NCBI GenBank assembly: GCA_020466095.1
Contig: CM035808.1
Coordinates: 55,646,748 to 55,710,747 of the forward strand
Reading direction: 5' to 3'
DNA: 64,000 bases
Origin: Chlorops oryzae
Taxonomy: Eukaryota; Arthropoda; Insecta; Diptera; Chloropidae
Shown: one piece after another, positions 20,216-32,218 of the stretch
Layout of the letters: the number at the start of each line of letters is the position of its first letter
Numbering within the stretch: the first letter of the stretch is position 1
Notes under the pieces: generated by a model
What the model saw: only the letters and a program-made list of their open reading frames with translations
Told to the model about the DNA's origin: nothing
The model's database searches: none
Translations under genes and position numbers: made by a program

Positions 20216-21900
20216 AATAATATATTCTGGCTTTTTCTAAATTTTCTCTGGAATTATTAAAAACAGTAGGTAAATTGCAGTATCAGCTTTTGTCTTGACA
20301 TCATATCGCACATCCTCTTCTAAGGAGACACAACTCAAAAGTTCTCATTTCTCAGAAAACGCAAAAAACCAAATGCGTCGCAGTGTAAATCAAAGCACGA
20401 AGAATGGCATTGATGGGGTTTTCCCGCTTTTTATAATAAAAACGGAATAGACTTTTGCGTGCCGGTAGAGGGGTGAACTATGATCAAGTTCTATATGTTA
20501 GCTCAAATTTGATGATATAATTGCGATTAGGTCCAAGTTGTCTTTACTACGTACTTCGTTATTCGGCCGAGAGGTTGACTGAATATTTGGTATTCGGTAT
20601 TAGGCCAAATCACTATTCGTGACATCACTACTTCCAAACAACTATCCGAATTTCTGCTAGCCGCCCCCCGTAACTAAACAAATAATTTCACAAATTATAA
20701 CAAACAAACATCCGGGCTTATTACGGTAGTCATCGCTATCGTCGCCAACGACTTAAAAACGATATCGTCGTTGGCGTCGCATCGTTCCTTAATACCTATT
20801 ATGGTACTAGCTCGAGGCGACGACTAATTTAAAACGAAATTGGTAGCACTTTTTTTTAATTCCGAAAATCTGACAAATCTTATGAAAATTTGCTTTTGAG
20901 ACACAGTTCTAAGAGCAAAAAAATTTGGAAAGCTCTAGCAAAAGTAAAGAAAATCTAAGTAATGTCCAGAGGAGACTTTTAAGGGGTCGTTCACACATTA
21001 CGTTACTCAGTTTTTGGCTATTTTAGACACCTCCCGCCTACCTTGTCTTTTTATAACAAAAAAAAACAAAATTTCACAATAGTTGATAAATATCAATATA
21101 TAAAATATTTCAAATTAATCTTGTAATTTCTACTTTTTCAAACGAAAAAACAAGCGAATTTTTTATTTCCAACTTGTGTTATATTATTTAGGTATACGAA
21201 TCTCCGATTTGAGTTGCTTTAGAAAAACCTTATATCGTAAAAAGGGTTTGTGCTGCAGTTTTTACATCTGACATTTGTACAGACAATTGATTGGCCCAAA
21301 AATTAACATATCAGCTTTGGAAAGGGGACTGATACCGGTGATCTATGTTCAAAAAAAAAAAAAAAAAAATACAAATCTTTCATAAATTTTTCAATTTTTG
21401 ACTTTGAGCATCATTTTACATCATTTATTTAACGATTTAGAATATCATTTTCACGTGATGTTTAAGAATGATGTTTTAAGGACAAAAAAGATTAAAAATT
21501 TTAAAATATTTTAAACCATATATGAGAAAAATTAGTTTCAAAAACGCAATGGTCGTAAAAAATTCTTACGCGATTTTCTTGAAATTCTGACGTGATGGAA
21601 GCTTTTTGAAATTTTTAATTTTCAGCACACAAAAATCGAATAGAAACACCACTGGTGCTCAAAAGGGGAAAATCAAATTTCAATTCTGCATGCCCGTGTT
21701 ATTATTCTTATTTCATAGTGTTACGTAACAAACGCAGGGAACCGTCCCTCCTCCTTGTAACGTTTCGTAACAATTTCCTAAAATTAACTAAAATTATTGT
21801 TTTATTTTCACATTTATATGCACAATTCAGAACGGAACGAAAAGGTTGTGCTTGACAAAAATGCGATCACTTCGTTGTCAGTGAGGGAAAATTGCTGGGT
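20216..21900. other. Repeat-rich stretch without recognised genes
   Basis: A short block near 20555-20630 resembles the ATTCGGCC-rich sequence at 8490-8570. A small inverted repeat at 20728-20782 (GTCGCCAACGAC and GTCGTTGGCGTC) may be a MITE fold. A long A-run lies near 21350. No coding region is supported. Confidence 0.4.
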
Positions 21901-22490
21901 TCACATGTTCGATGCTTTGTATCTCCTAAACTTATGAAGTCCTATTTTCAAACTTACATGATAGGTTCTTGATACTTGAACTAAAACTTTGTGCAATACT
22001 TCAACAAGTAAGTGTGTTATATCACTAACCAAATAATAAGTTAATAGATATTTCATTTCATACAACCAAATGTAGCCTACCAGAACTATGCCAATAGCTC
22101 CCATCCAACTTGAACATAACTCGCAAATGCTTTCAATTTCGAGTTGAGAGCAGTTTTTGTAACTTTCGTAAGAGACCCTAGTACTGGAGGAACCCCTAAA
22201 AATTGTCATATCGAGTCTATTCTCAAACTTTGTTCTTACTTATATACCTGTGAGCACGTATACCAAATTTCGTTGAGGTAGCTTAACTCCTTCGATAAGA
22301 AAACTGTATACAGAAAGACAGAAGCACAGACAGACGGTCTAAATCGAATCTCCTGGTGACGCTGATCATTTCTTTATACATTTTGTATGGTCTATCTCGA
22401 CTGGTTCTGGTTGTTACACACAACCGTACAAGCGCAATATACCCTCGACACAGAGTAGGTCGGGTACAAAAATGCATCCCTATTTATTAC
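21901..22490. repeat. Dispersed fly repeat fragment
   Basis: The stretch contains phrases shared with other repeats here, such as CCTAGTACTGGAGG (near 22178, also near 24626), and an AGACAGAAGCACAGACAGACGG stretch like those in dispersed fly repeats. It ends just 3' of the dynein stop codon, so part may be in the dynein 3' untranslated region. No inverted ends were found. Confidence 0.4.
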
Positions 22491-22560
22491 AAAAAGTTTA
22501 AACAAGACATTAATCAATACAAAGATTAATAATTTTAATACGTTTGTTTAACAAAGCAAT

Positions 22561-23108
22561 TTATGTACTCAAACTAAGTAATAGCGCAGTGCCTCGTTTT
22601 ACCCAGTAATCAGCGCTCTCAGATCCAGATTTTAAATCTACAGCTAGTACATATGAACCTGCCCGAGATGGATAATAGTAACTCGGACATTGATAAATGC
22701 CACGCGTTCGTTTTTTAAGATTCTCCACTGGTTTAAAGTGTATAACGGGCATAGGAGACACTAATTCCATAGGCATTGGATCTTGTAGACATTGCATTTT
22801 TCGGAGCCATCCAGCACCTTCAAGAGATAGGCCGCGGACATATACCCCTCCACCTTCACGAACAATACGTGCGGCTGCATTATCTTCTTCCACAAACACA
22901 TAAAACTCCCACGAAAGTTCATCTATAGGAATAAGGAAAGCTCGAGCTGAAGTTTGTAAAACAGCAGTTAGAAAGCCCGTAGGAAAGGTAAATGAGGCTA
23001 GCCAAAAAAGTGTTGGTGGACGTAGAGTTTTCGCCCATTGAGCAAAATGTTCAATTCTAAATATAAGGTCACGAGCCCAAGAGGCCAATGGTTTCATTGA
23101 AGGATATG
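22561..23108 (-). CDS. Axonemal dynein heavy chain, terminal exon
   Basis: This exon encodes the last about 182 residues of the motor heavy chain of an axonemal (ciliary/sperm tail) dynein. It begins after a TTTTTAG acceptor in phase 1, completing the Ala of AYPSMKPLASW. It reads the C-terminal domain blocks KPLASWARDLIF, FWLASFTFPTGFLTAVLQTS, GVYVRGLSLEGAGW and YWVKRGTALLLSLST, then TAA at 22561-22563. The C-terminal extension with FTFPTGFLTAVLQ and PMPVIHF most resembles DNAH6-type single-headed inner-arm dynein (Dhc16F in Drosophila); that subtype call is from memory and only moderate. All splice phases agree with the upstream exons and no lesion is present. Confidence 0.93.
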
Positions 23109-23165
23109 CTAAAAATCAGACAGATGTAATATTAAAATTAATAAAGAATAAACTTCATTTAAAAC

Positions 23166-23656
23166 CTTTTAGCCATACAGCTGGTACCCGACCTTCATTA
23201 ACAGCGTTATAGATATCTTCAAGATCTGTACTCATAACAACCAAGCCCTTGATTCCCTTTTGTAAGTCGCGCAAAAAAATCTTCATGCGTCGTAACAAAA
23301 TATTGTAGCGCTCGATTTCTTGCAGAAGAACAACCTCCAGAGGACTTTTATTAAGTCCTATAAGCTTTGCAGTTTGTTCGTAGTTGAGTTCTTCTGGAGT
23401 ATTGATGAATATGTCATGAGCCAAGCGTAAGACCTTGGCCTCAGTGCTCTCACCAACTTGAGCTGTTGTTTGCACTTGCATGGACAATAGCGTTTCGAAA
23501 AGCATTCGCGCTTCGCTGATTAAAGAGGCTATGTCCGCGTTGGGGTGCTGCCCAAAAACTTCGGGCTTGTCAAATGTGGGGAATTGTGCAATAAAGTCCT
23601 GATAAGATTGAAGGTCACCATCATGCGGAATGTAGTAGTTGGGTAGTGATGAAAGA
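23166..23656 (-). CDS. Axonemal dynein heavy chain, penultimate exon
   Basis: The exon follows a clear acceptor (TTCTTTTCAG) at the 3' end of a 21.7-kb intron and completes the Arg codon of NKYRLSSLPNYYIP. It encodes the segment linking AAA6 to the C-terminal domain: SSLPNYYIPHDGDLQSYQDF, PEVFGQHPNADIASLISEA and ERYNILLRRMKIFLRDLQKG, then IKGLVVMSTDLEDIYNAV. The donor AAG|GTTTTA is weak but is the only one giving a continuous reading frame into the last exon through a 57-bp intron (23109-23165). The frame extends into the intron up to 23817 by chance; those residues are not coding. Confidence 0.93.
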
Positions 23657-24132
23657 CTGAAAAGAAAAAAGTTTAAAAAATTCAAAGCGATTTTCAAGAA
23701 GTTTTCGAGTTCTTTGGCAAAATCTCGTAAAGTAACCAAAAAACACGTTTTTTGCGTATATCTCCAAATCTTTTCTTGGGAAAAAACGGATGCCATTTTC
23801 GTGATCAGCGACCCCAATTTAGTCTAAAAACCATCATTTCGTATCTGCTCTCGCGAAAGTCCTTAATTCTCTAAACTTGTGTAATTAGCCGCTAACTAAA
23901 CGTGGAGAAACAAAATTTTCCGCTGAATAAGTTATTTTTTTCTTCGCGATGTTTCGCTAAGTTCATATAAACTTAGCAGTACACAAATACAAACAAATTT
24001 TTATTTTATAACTCTTTAAATTAGCCGCTAATTAATAGTGGAAAAACCCTGAGGTACTCATTAATGGACGTTTTTTGTGTGTTTAATATTTCTCGTTCAA
24101 TTCTTTTGAACTAGAGCGCGAGCATGAAATAA

Positions 24133-24680
24133 AACAAGTAAGGGTGTTATAGTTAGGCGAGCCTGACCATAACATACCCGACACAGACACAAATGTTTGA
24201 ATAATATTTAAACCGCGCCCAAAAAACACGACCATTAAGAAAGAAAATTCTAGATTTTTAAAGCCATAAGGGTCCATATCTCGACTTTTGTTAAATTTCT
24301 TTGTGGAAACCTTTTTCTCGATTTTTAATCGGAGGATTAACAAGTAAGGGTTTTATTGTCAGGCGACCCTGACAATAGAATACCCGACACAGACACATGT
24401 TCAAATAATTTTTAATATCAAGAGGTGTTTTAGGCCATAAGTGGGCCCCCATATACCGAGTTTTGTTAAATTTATTATTAAAAAACGCCCCTTTGCCACG
24501 CTCACTTTTCAAATTTTTTGTAATTCTTATCGGCGGCTTAAATATACCCCCAAATTCTAAGTTTATTTGAAATATTTGGAAAAAAGCAGATTTTGGGGTA
24601 GTTTTGAGATTTTTGTGACAGATCCTAGTACTGGAGGTACCATTAATAATGGTATGCGATTTTAAAAAACGCCTAATTCT
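24133..24680. repeat. Two tandem Helentron/DINE-like repeat fragments
   Basis: Two copies start with AACAAGTAAGGGT(G/T)TTAT at 24133 and 24340, each followed by a small palindrome (AGGCGAGCCT / AGGCGACCCT type) and ATACCCGACACAGACAC. Read in reverse, they end in a hairpin followed by CTTACTTGTT, the style of Helentron/DINE-1 3' ends. A third copy is at 36097, and a fourth terminus in the other orientation ends at 34576. Classification is by resemblance only. Confidence 0.5.
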
Positions 24681-24950
24681 ACCTTAATTATTTTTGTAAG
24701 CTGTTAATTTATATTGTAAAAGCTAGTAAAAAAAATAAATATGGCAGACAAAATTCGTTTATTAAAAACAAGAAAAATCGAATCGAGGACGGAAAATAAC
24801 GATTATAGTAAAATTTTTAATCTAAAAAATCCAAATGATCCAAGAGTATTATAAGCATGATGTTGATCCCAAAACGTTTAAATTTTAGAAAAACTATTCA
24901 AATATGCAAAAAATTGTTTTTTTCAATTTTTACCAAAATAATTGGAAAAT

Positions 24951-25094
24951 AACCATTATATTTTGAGTTTTATTTTTTGGTTAAGAAATAACGATTAAAT
25001 TTGGTTTTTTATTTATTGCTTATAAAATAACCATTATTTAGTGATTTGTATTTTTTGGTTGAAAAATTTTAGACTTTTATTTTTTTGGTTATAA
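24951..25094 (+). repeat. Left arm of a long inverted repeat (partner 33289-33436)
   Basis: About 145 bases rich in GGTTAAGAAATAACGATTAA-type motifs match the reverse complement of 33289-33436. The arms enclose 8.2 kb containing the Himar1-type copies and both hAT genes. They could be terminal repeats of one composite element or two inverted copies of a small A+T-rich repeat. Confidence 0.6.
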
Positions 25095-25160
25095 AAACCA
25101 TCACCAAAAATCATACAATACTACAAGCGACACTCTCCAAATTTTCTGAATTTGCTTGTA

Positions 25161-26451
25161 ACAGGTTGGCTGATAAGTCCCCGGTCTTACACATAGATGG
25201 CGTCGCTAGTATTAAATGCATATTATTTTTATATGGTGGCAACCTTCAAATGATTCGTGTCAAAATTTGACGTCTGTAAGTCAATTAGTTTGTGAGATAG
25301 AGCGTCTTTTGTGAAGCAACTTTTGTTATTGTGAAAAAAATGGAAAAAAAGGAATTTCGTGTTTTGATAAAATACTGTTTTCTGAAGGGAAAAAATACAG
25401 TGGAAGCAAAAACTTGGCTTGATAATGAGTTTCCGGACTCTGCCCCAGGAAAATCAACAATAATTGATTGGTATGCAAAATTCAAGCGTGGTGAAATGAG
25501 CACGGAGGACGGTGAACGCAGTGAACGCCCGAAAGAGGTGGTTACCGACGAGAACATCAAAAAAATTCACAAAATGATTTTGAATGACCGTAAAATGAAG
25601 TTGATCGAGATAGCAGAGGCCTTAAAGATATCAAAGGAACGTGTTGGTCATATCATTCATCAATATTTGGATATGAAAAAGCTCTGTGCAAAATGGGTGC
25701 CGCGCGAGCTCACATTTGACCAAAAACAACAACGTGTTGATGATTCTGAGCGGTGTTTGCAGCTGTTAACTCGCAATACACCCGAGTTTTTGCGTCGATA
25801 TGTGACAATGGATGAAACATGGCTCTATCACTACACTCCTGAGTCCAATCGACAGTCGGCTAAGTGGACAGCGATCGGTGAACCGTCTCCGAAGCGTGGA
25901 AAGACTCAAAAGTCCGCTGGCAAAGTAATGGCCTCTGTTTTTTGGGATGGGCATGAAATAATTTTAATCGATTGTTTTGAGAAGGGAAAACCATCAACAG
26001 TGACTATTATATGTCGTTATTGGAGCGTTTGAAGGTCGAAATCGCGGCAAAACGGCCCCATATGAAGAAGAAAAAAGTGTTGTTCCACCAAGACAACGCA
26101 CCGTGCCACAAGTCATTGAGAACGATGGCAAAAATTCATGAATTAGGCTTCGAATTGCTTCCCCACCCACCGTATTCTCCAGATCTGGCCCCAGCGACTT
26201 TTTCTTGTTCTCAGACCTCAAAAGGATGCTCGCAGGGAAAAAATTTGTCTGCAATGAAGAGGTGATCGCCGAAACTGAGGCCTATTTTGAGGCAAAAACG
26301 AAGGAGTACTACCAAAATGGTATCCAAAAATTGGAAGGTCGTTATAATCGTTGTATCGCTCTTGAAGAGAACTATGTTGAATAATAAAAACGAATTTTGA
26401 CCAAAAAATGTGTTTTTCTTTGTTAGACCGGGGACTTATCAGCCAACCTGT
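25161..26451 (+). mobile_element. Himar1-like irritans mariner, copy 1
   Basis: The ends begin ACAGGTTGGCTGATAAGTCC, the terminal repeat known from Himar1 of the horn fly. The TA duplication is at 25159-25160 and 26452-26453. The 1,291-bp length fits. It is nearly identical to copy 2 (28655-29946). Confidence 0.95.
25340..26384 (+). pseudogene. Himar1-like transposase, copy 1, two frameshifts
   Basis: The ATG at 25340 gives the Himar1-type start MEKKEFRVLIKYC. The frame runs through the helix-turn-helix domains, WVPRELT and the first catalytic Asp (VTMDETWLYHYTPESN). A one-base loss in an A-run near 25990 shifts the frame; the next frame restores the second Asp block (LFHQDNAPCHKS) and PYSPDLAP. 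A second one-base loss in a C-run near 26190 destroys the third Asp block. The rest, up to VE-stop at 26384, matches copy 2. Both lesions are homopolymer indels. Confidence 0.93.
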
Positions 26452-28654
26452 TAGGTATGATAAGAATATGCGGGTGCGATAGAGACAGAGAACAGTTTAC
26501 ATGAGTGCGACTGAAAAAGATAGAGTTTTGTCAACGACTGCTGTGGTGAACAGTTCAACAGCCCTGCAGGAAGTATGAGTAGTTAAGCTCTAGCGTTTTA
26601 CTAGTTCTAATTCCACCAGCACTGGTTCTTCTTTATACCTCTGGCTATGTATTACTCTGTACAAAATTAACATTGCGTGTGGGCTAAAAATCACTAATTG
26701 TACACTTGAACTAACGCTTTTTTAGTGATTTGGGAACCAATTGGGTTAATTGGGTATAGTAAAACACTAGTTCCTTTGAAAGATTATTGACCACAATTTG
26801 TGGTTTTTGGTAATTTTGGTTATTTTTAGGCAATATTTAAAAGACGCCGAATTATTTTTCGTGTTTGTTTTATTTACAAAAATATTTGTAATATATAAAG
26901 ATAGATTTTATTTTTGATTTCGGAGCTCCAACGCTCTTTGCAACAACTATATAATGGCAACTCTTATTACTGACACGAAAAACCATTTTTCCATGCAATA
27001 CTAGTCGGAGCTTTATACGAAGCCCTACCCCCCTTTGCACTAGTTCTTTAGTTTTGGTGAAAGTACTAGTTGCATCCGGGCAATATACCTCACGCTTCCT
27101 AGAGGGAAATAAGCTTTGAGCTCTGCTGTGTTGAAAGTCAGATTGTAATGTCAATGTGTGAGTTCATATGTACACAAATCGTGGTGAAAGTCAGTTTATT
27201 TTATGTGGATGTGTTAACTGTGGGCAAAGTCAGATTGTGAATGGGCAAAGTCGGTTTATACAAGCTCCCCTCACCCGTCTTAGTGATTTTGGGAAGTGTC
27301 GCTTGTAGTATTGTATGATATGAATCAAAGGCGGCTTTGTAATATAAATGAAGTAGATTATTTGATGCGGGTATTTAATGATCAAAAGTGTTGTGTCGAT
27401 TTTTAATCAACGCGCAAGGATCCTTATTAAAATGTTATAAGGAATGGGACGCAAACGAAACAATTTGTTTAGAAATCATTTTGAGTTGGTTGAAAAGACA
27501 AACGAATCGAAATGTAAAATATGCCAGCAAACGTTTAGAGGGAGCTATGTTACAAATTTAATACGACATTTTCAAGCAAAACACATCGAAATATACGATG
27601 AAGAAATAAGTAACAGCACCAGACGTGAAGAGCCATAAAAGGACTTAAAATTGCGGTAAATATTAGTCGGAAGGAAGTTAAAGATGCCTGTGTTGGGTTA
27701 GTCACAGCAGAGAAATTACCTTTTTCCATTTTTGACTCCGATTCTTTCAAAACATTAACGGCACAAATTTTTTCTGGCTTGGATATGATGTCCGTAACAT
27801 CAAAAAATATAATGGAATTGGTGGCAAAAAAGTATGACAACAAAAAAATTGCAATTCAAGACAAATTGAAAGGTAGAATGGTGTCCCTGAAAATTGATAC
27901 AGCTACCAGATTAAGTCGTGGAGTTTCGGGAGTGAATGCTCAATTTTATGAAGACGTAAAAACTATTGCTATGATTGAACTGGAGAGAAAGCATTCTGCT
28001 GATAATTTGAGCACTGCAATCGAAGCAATATTGGCAGACTTCGGAGTTTCAAAGAGCCAGATTTATTCTGTTACAACAGACAATGCACGCAACATGATAA
28101 AAGCTGTAGAGCTCCTTGGCAAAGGAAATGAAGTAGACGAAGAAATAGAAGAAGATCTGGAACAGAATTTTGAAATTCACTCCATTTCTTCTGTTAAATG
28201 CGCAGCTCACACTCTACAACTTGCGGTAAAAGATTTTTTTAAGAAGATAGAATCACACAATATCATCGAAAGAGCTCGAAAAATTATAAAATCGTTGAGG
28301 ACTCCATCCTACTGGTATGCTTATGCAACTATAAATATTTTTAAGATACCATTTCTTAGACAAACGTTACGATTTCTAATTTTACTAGTGTTTTTGAAAA
28401 CCTATAAAATTATTGCCGCAGCCCTTCCACAACCACAATTGGATGTTCCCACACGATGGAACTCAACATACAATATGCTTGTGCAACTTAAATTGTTTAA
28501 AGGCTTTTGTGAAGACAATTTGGACTCGTCCTTGCACCTATCAGCATCAGAATGGCAGAAAATTTATGAACTCGTGCATATACTGGAACCGGTATTTATA
28601 GTGACACAAAAACATCAAACGGAACAGCTGTATTTGGGAGATTTTTACAAGCTA

Positions 28655-29946
28655 ACAGGTTTCCTGATAAGTCCCCGGTCTGACACATAGATGGCGTCGC
28701 TAGTATTAAATGCATATTATTTTTATATAGTGGCAACCTTCAACTGATTCGTGTTAAAATTTGACGTCTGTAAGTCAATTAGTTTGTGAGATAGAGCGTC
28801 TTTTGTGAAGCAACTTTTGTTATTGTGAAAAAAATGGAAAAAAGGAATTTCGTGTTTTGATAAAATACTGTTTTCGGAAGGGAAAAAATACAGTGGAAGC
28901 AAAAACTTGGCTTGATAATGAGTTTCCGGACTCTGCCCCAGGAAAATCAACAATAGTTGATTGGTATGCAAAATTCAAGCGTGGTGAAATGAGCACGGAG
29001 GACGGTGAACGCAGTGGACGCCCGAAAGAGGTGGTTACCGACGAAAACATCAAAAAAATTCACAAAATGATTTTGAATGACCGTAAAATGAAGTTGATCG
29101 AGATAGCAGAGGCCTTAAAGATATCAAAGGAACGTGTTGGTCATATCATTCATCAATATTTGGATATGAAAAAGCTCTGTGCAAAATGGGTGCCGCGCGA
29201 GCTCACATTTGACCAAAAACTCCAACGTGGTGATGATTCTGAGCGGTGTTTGCAGTTGTTAACTCGCAATACACCCGAGTTTTTGCGTCGATATGTGACA
29301 ATGGATGAAACATGGCTCTATCACTACACTCCTGAGTCCAATCGACAGTCGGCTGAGTGGACAGCGATCGGTGAACCGTCTCCGAAGCGTGGAAAGACTC
29401 AAAAGTCCGCTGGGAAAGTAATGGCCTCTGTTTTTTGGGATGGGCATGGAATAATTTTTATCGATTATCTTGAGAAGGGAAAAACCATCAGCAGTGACTA
29501 TTATATGTCGTTATTGGAGCGTTTGAAGGTCGAAATCGCGGCAAAACGGCCCCATATGAAGAAGAAAAAAGTGTTGTTCCACCAAGACAACGCACCGTGC
29601 CACAAGTCATTGAGAATGATGGCAAAAATTCATGAATTAGGCTTCGAATTGCTTCCCCACCCACCGTATTCTCCAGATCTGGCCCCCAGCGACTTTTTCT
29701 TGTTCTCAGACCTCAAAAGGATGCTCGCAGGGAAAAAATTTGGCTGCAATGAAGAGGTGATCGCCGAAACTGAGGCCTATTTTGAGGCAAAACCGAAGGA
29801 GTACTACCAAAATGGTATCAAAAAATTGGAAGGTCGTTATAATCGTTGTATCGCTCTTGAAGGGAACCTTGTTGAATAATAAAAACTAATTTTGACAAAA
29901 AAATGTGTTTTTCTTTGTTAGACCGGGGTTTTATCAGCCAACCTGT
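28655..29946 (+). mobile_element. Himar1-like irritans mariner, copy 2
   Basis: A 1,292-bp element with ACAGGTT...TGATAAGTCCCCGG ends and the TA duplication at 28653-28654 and 29947-29948. Its left end has two changes (TTTCC for TTGGC). It inserted into the hAT transposase gene at the codons for FYKL. Confidence 0.95.
28834..29879 (+). pseudogene. Himar1-like transposase, copy 2, frameshifted at its start
   Basis: The normal ATG at 28834 is followed by one A too few in the A-run, so translation from it stops after eight codons. From residue about 9 onward (28857) the frame is fully open for 340 codons to the stop at 29879. All catalytic blocks are intact: MDETWLYHYTPESN, LFHQDNAPCHKS and PYSPDLAPSDFFLFSDLK (D34D). 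In-frame internal ATGs exist but would remove the DNA-binding N terminus. Compared with copy 1 the lesion is different and single. Near-identity to Himar1 implies recent horizontal acquisition. Confidence 0.93.
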
Positions 29947-30409
29947 TATGGCTGGAACTTAAACTCTCTGTGAAAGCCATGAACACATCATTATTAATTT
30001 TATTAATTTTTTTATTAAGCCGTAAAAAACATAATTAACATACTTAGAGTTAAAAAAAAATAATAATATACAAGAATATGGCAAAGTCTTAATTCTATAA
30101 CTTGGGATGTTAGCGAAAGCAATGAAAGTAGAATCGAAGGATAGGCTACATAAAACCTTCGCATAGGGAATATGGTCTTAGAATCAACCGAGAATAGAAA
30201 GAACACATTATTAAAAAGCAAAGTCCTATTCACATGCTTGGTGAAAAGAGGGGAGAGCATTTTAAAGCAATCGAACAGAGATTGCTGCTGTGTATTAAGA
30301 TCCCAGGATACGGCGAGTTCTTCTTCAAAGCCCGCTATATATCATTTCCGCAAGAACTCACTTAAAGCAACTTTTCCAGAAAATTTATGATTTGATAAAG
30401 CCGGTAAAT

Positions 30410-31693
30410 CAGTAGCGGATCCAGACTTTAGTCTAAGGGGGGGAAATGCAAAAAATTTTTTCATTGTAAAAAAAAATCAAAAAAACCAAAGTACAATTAT
30501 ATGGATACGGCAACCAATAAAACTCAGTGTAATAGACATTTTTAACTCAAGTGTAATAAGCGATATCTATATAAATACTGTACAGATGTATACAGGTACA
30601 TATATCTTATATACTTGTACATATATTAACTTAAATTTTATAAGATAATTCGACGACACCCCATTTTTGCGAACATTTCAATGACGTTTTCTGCTTTTAT
30701 CTCAATATCTCGGTGAATATTTAATAAAGCCAATCCAGTTAGTCGGTCTTGAAACATTGTTGTCCGAAGTGAGGTTTTAATACGACGAAGCGAAGAGAAC
30801 GAGCGCTCAGCGCTAGCATTAGTTACTGGTAAAGTACACAATATTAACCAAAATTGGTGAATAGTTGGATAAATATCCTTATCACAATATCTCAGTGTTT
30901 CTAATGCACTTGATGGAAGTTCAGAATTTTTTGTATCGAACGAATTCCACTTTAATTGCCAATGTACAATTTCACCTTTAAGTTTAATTTGCAAGGTTTT
31001 TATGCTCTCCTCAAAAATATTACCAAATTTTTCTAAAAGGCGGTTTATAAGCAGAACTGAATCTTCAGTTTTAAGTGATAAAATGTTTTTAGGCAATAAC
31101 ATACTTATTTGAAAGCTTTCCATCACATCTTTGGAGAACCGCATTTTTAAATCTTCTAAAACAGTCTCTAATAGTGGGATATATAAAGTTATTCTATAAT
31201 AATCGTAGCATGTTTGTGCTGTATTATTTTCGAAAGTTTTTTGACGATTGCAGCCTCTTGGTTTTTTTACCTCTATATCTAAAAGTTTGGATGTATTTTC
31301 TGCCTCTTTAAAAATTTCTTTAAAATGATCGTCAATATTACTCCTTTTCAAAGAAAGAGCCTCTAAAAGCGAGCTTATTAGAATGTTTGCTTTTGATAAA
31401 TCAATAGATTCTTTCTGAAGACTTACACTCAGTGTTGAGTTAGAGATAAGATATCGCATAGAGTAAAGATAGAAATAATGAATTCGAAACTGCACAGAGA
31501 CGAAATTAAAATAGACGCTTTTCCCGCTGTTTCCCTGTTTTTCCACACTGAGTGTAAATCGAATCTATGATAGTTTTCGCAAGTGCGTTGCTTGTTGAAA
31601 GTGAATTTCTTAGGTTTGCGTTTATTTTTAGCTTTGGTCTTTCTCTTGGGGGGGGGAAAAGTCCCAATTTCCCCCCCTTTGTATCCGCGCCTG
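30410..31693 (-). mobile_element. hAT derivative with 8-bp target duplication
   Basis: The ends begin CAGTAGCGGAT and complement CAGGCGCGGAT. The perfect 8-bp duplication CGGTAAAT is at 30402-30409 and 31694-31701. At 1,284 bp it is an internally deleted derivative that keeps only the 3' part of a transposase. G-runs lie just inside both ends. It inserted into the older hAT gene. Confidence 0.92.
30638..31546 (-). pseudogene. hAT transposase C-terminal part (ZMYM1-like group)
   Basis: A 302-residue open frame lies inside the hAT derivative. The last 100 residues are the hAT dimerisation domain: FWLILCTLPVTNASAERSFS, SLRRIKTSLRTTMFQDRL and LTGLALLNIHRDI. The upstream part is helical without zinc fingers. 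The BED finger and first catalytic residues are missing, so it is a truncated transposase, though the frame is intact. It is a different hAT lineage from the gene at 27444-32218. Confidence 0.82.
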
Positions 31694-32218
31694 CGGTAAA
31701 TACTTCAACATGCCTCTGTTTATGTAACAACAAATGCTATTACGAATTGTTTTCTATTGTTTCCTTTTCAGAAAAACGACTTAGAATTAGAAGCAGATGA
31801 TGAGCAATCTACATCACCACAGTCAGCCCTCCAAGAGCCATCGAATGCTGTCTTTAAGTAATGATGACATAAGTCTAAATACGCGCTCCCTACTTAATAG
31901 CTATCTAGATTCCATTCAACTAGCTGTACATGAAGAAGAATCAGATGGTGAAAACGATGCCATGATGCAAAAAGCTTTTAGCGAAATTGATAGTTATGCG
32001 CCGAAACCAATTGATTTAAATGAAAATGTTGTGACATATTGGGAAAGTAAGATATATATACCCCAATTTATATAAGTTAGCAACAGGTGTACACAGTGTG
32101 CCCGCTACGCAAGTTAGTGTAGAGAGATATTTTTCAGCGTTAAAATTGGTATATGGTGACTTGAGATGGAATTTGTCCTCTGATTCCTTAGCAAAAATAT
32201 TATTTGTAAAACGTAATT

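Larger units (their letters stand above)
25110..27319. mobile_element. TIR element of unknown family carrying a mariner
   Basis: A perfect 25-bp inverted repeat bounds this segment (left ATCATACAATACTACAAGCG, 25110-25134; right its complement, 27295-27319). No target duplication was found. Without the mariner copy (25161-26451) the element is about 0.92 kb, with no convincing coding sequence. It lies directly upstream of the hAT gene at 27444. Confidence 0.55.
27444..32218 (+). pseudogene. hAT transposase gene, split by two later transposons
   Basis: A BED-type zinc finger opens at 27444 (CKICQQTFRGSYVTNLIRHF, then H). One frameshift near 27635 follows, then the catalytic domain (open 27641-28652): SGLDMMSVTSKNIMELV, VTTDNARNMIKA, CAAHTLQLAVKDFF and DVPTRWNSTYNMLVQL. 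A Himar1-like mariner (28655-29946) interrupts it; the gene resumes with WLELKLSVKAMN, decays, is interrupted again by a hAT derivative (30410-31693), and ends with the dimerisation domain PATQVSVERYFSALKLVYGD and a stop near 32218. Several frameshifts lie between 29950 and 32060. Its own terminal repeats were not identified. It is clearly dead. Confidence 0.85.

Noticed and set aside
23657..23817. N-terminal extension of the dynein exon frame
   Set aside because: The open frame runs into intron by chance; the acceptor TTCTTTTCAG at 23657 and the exact phase with 45348 define the exon.
25340..26384. Treating the mariner frames as host genes
   Set aside because: Terminal repeats, TA duplications and Himar1-type motifs show they are transposases.
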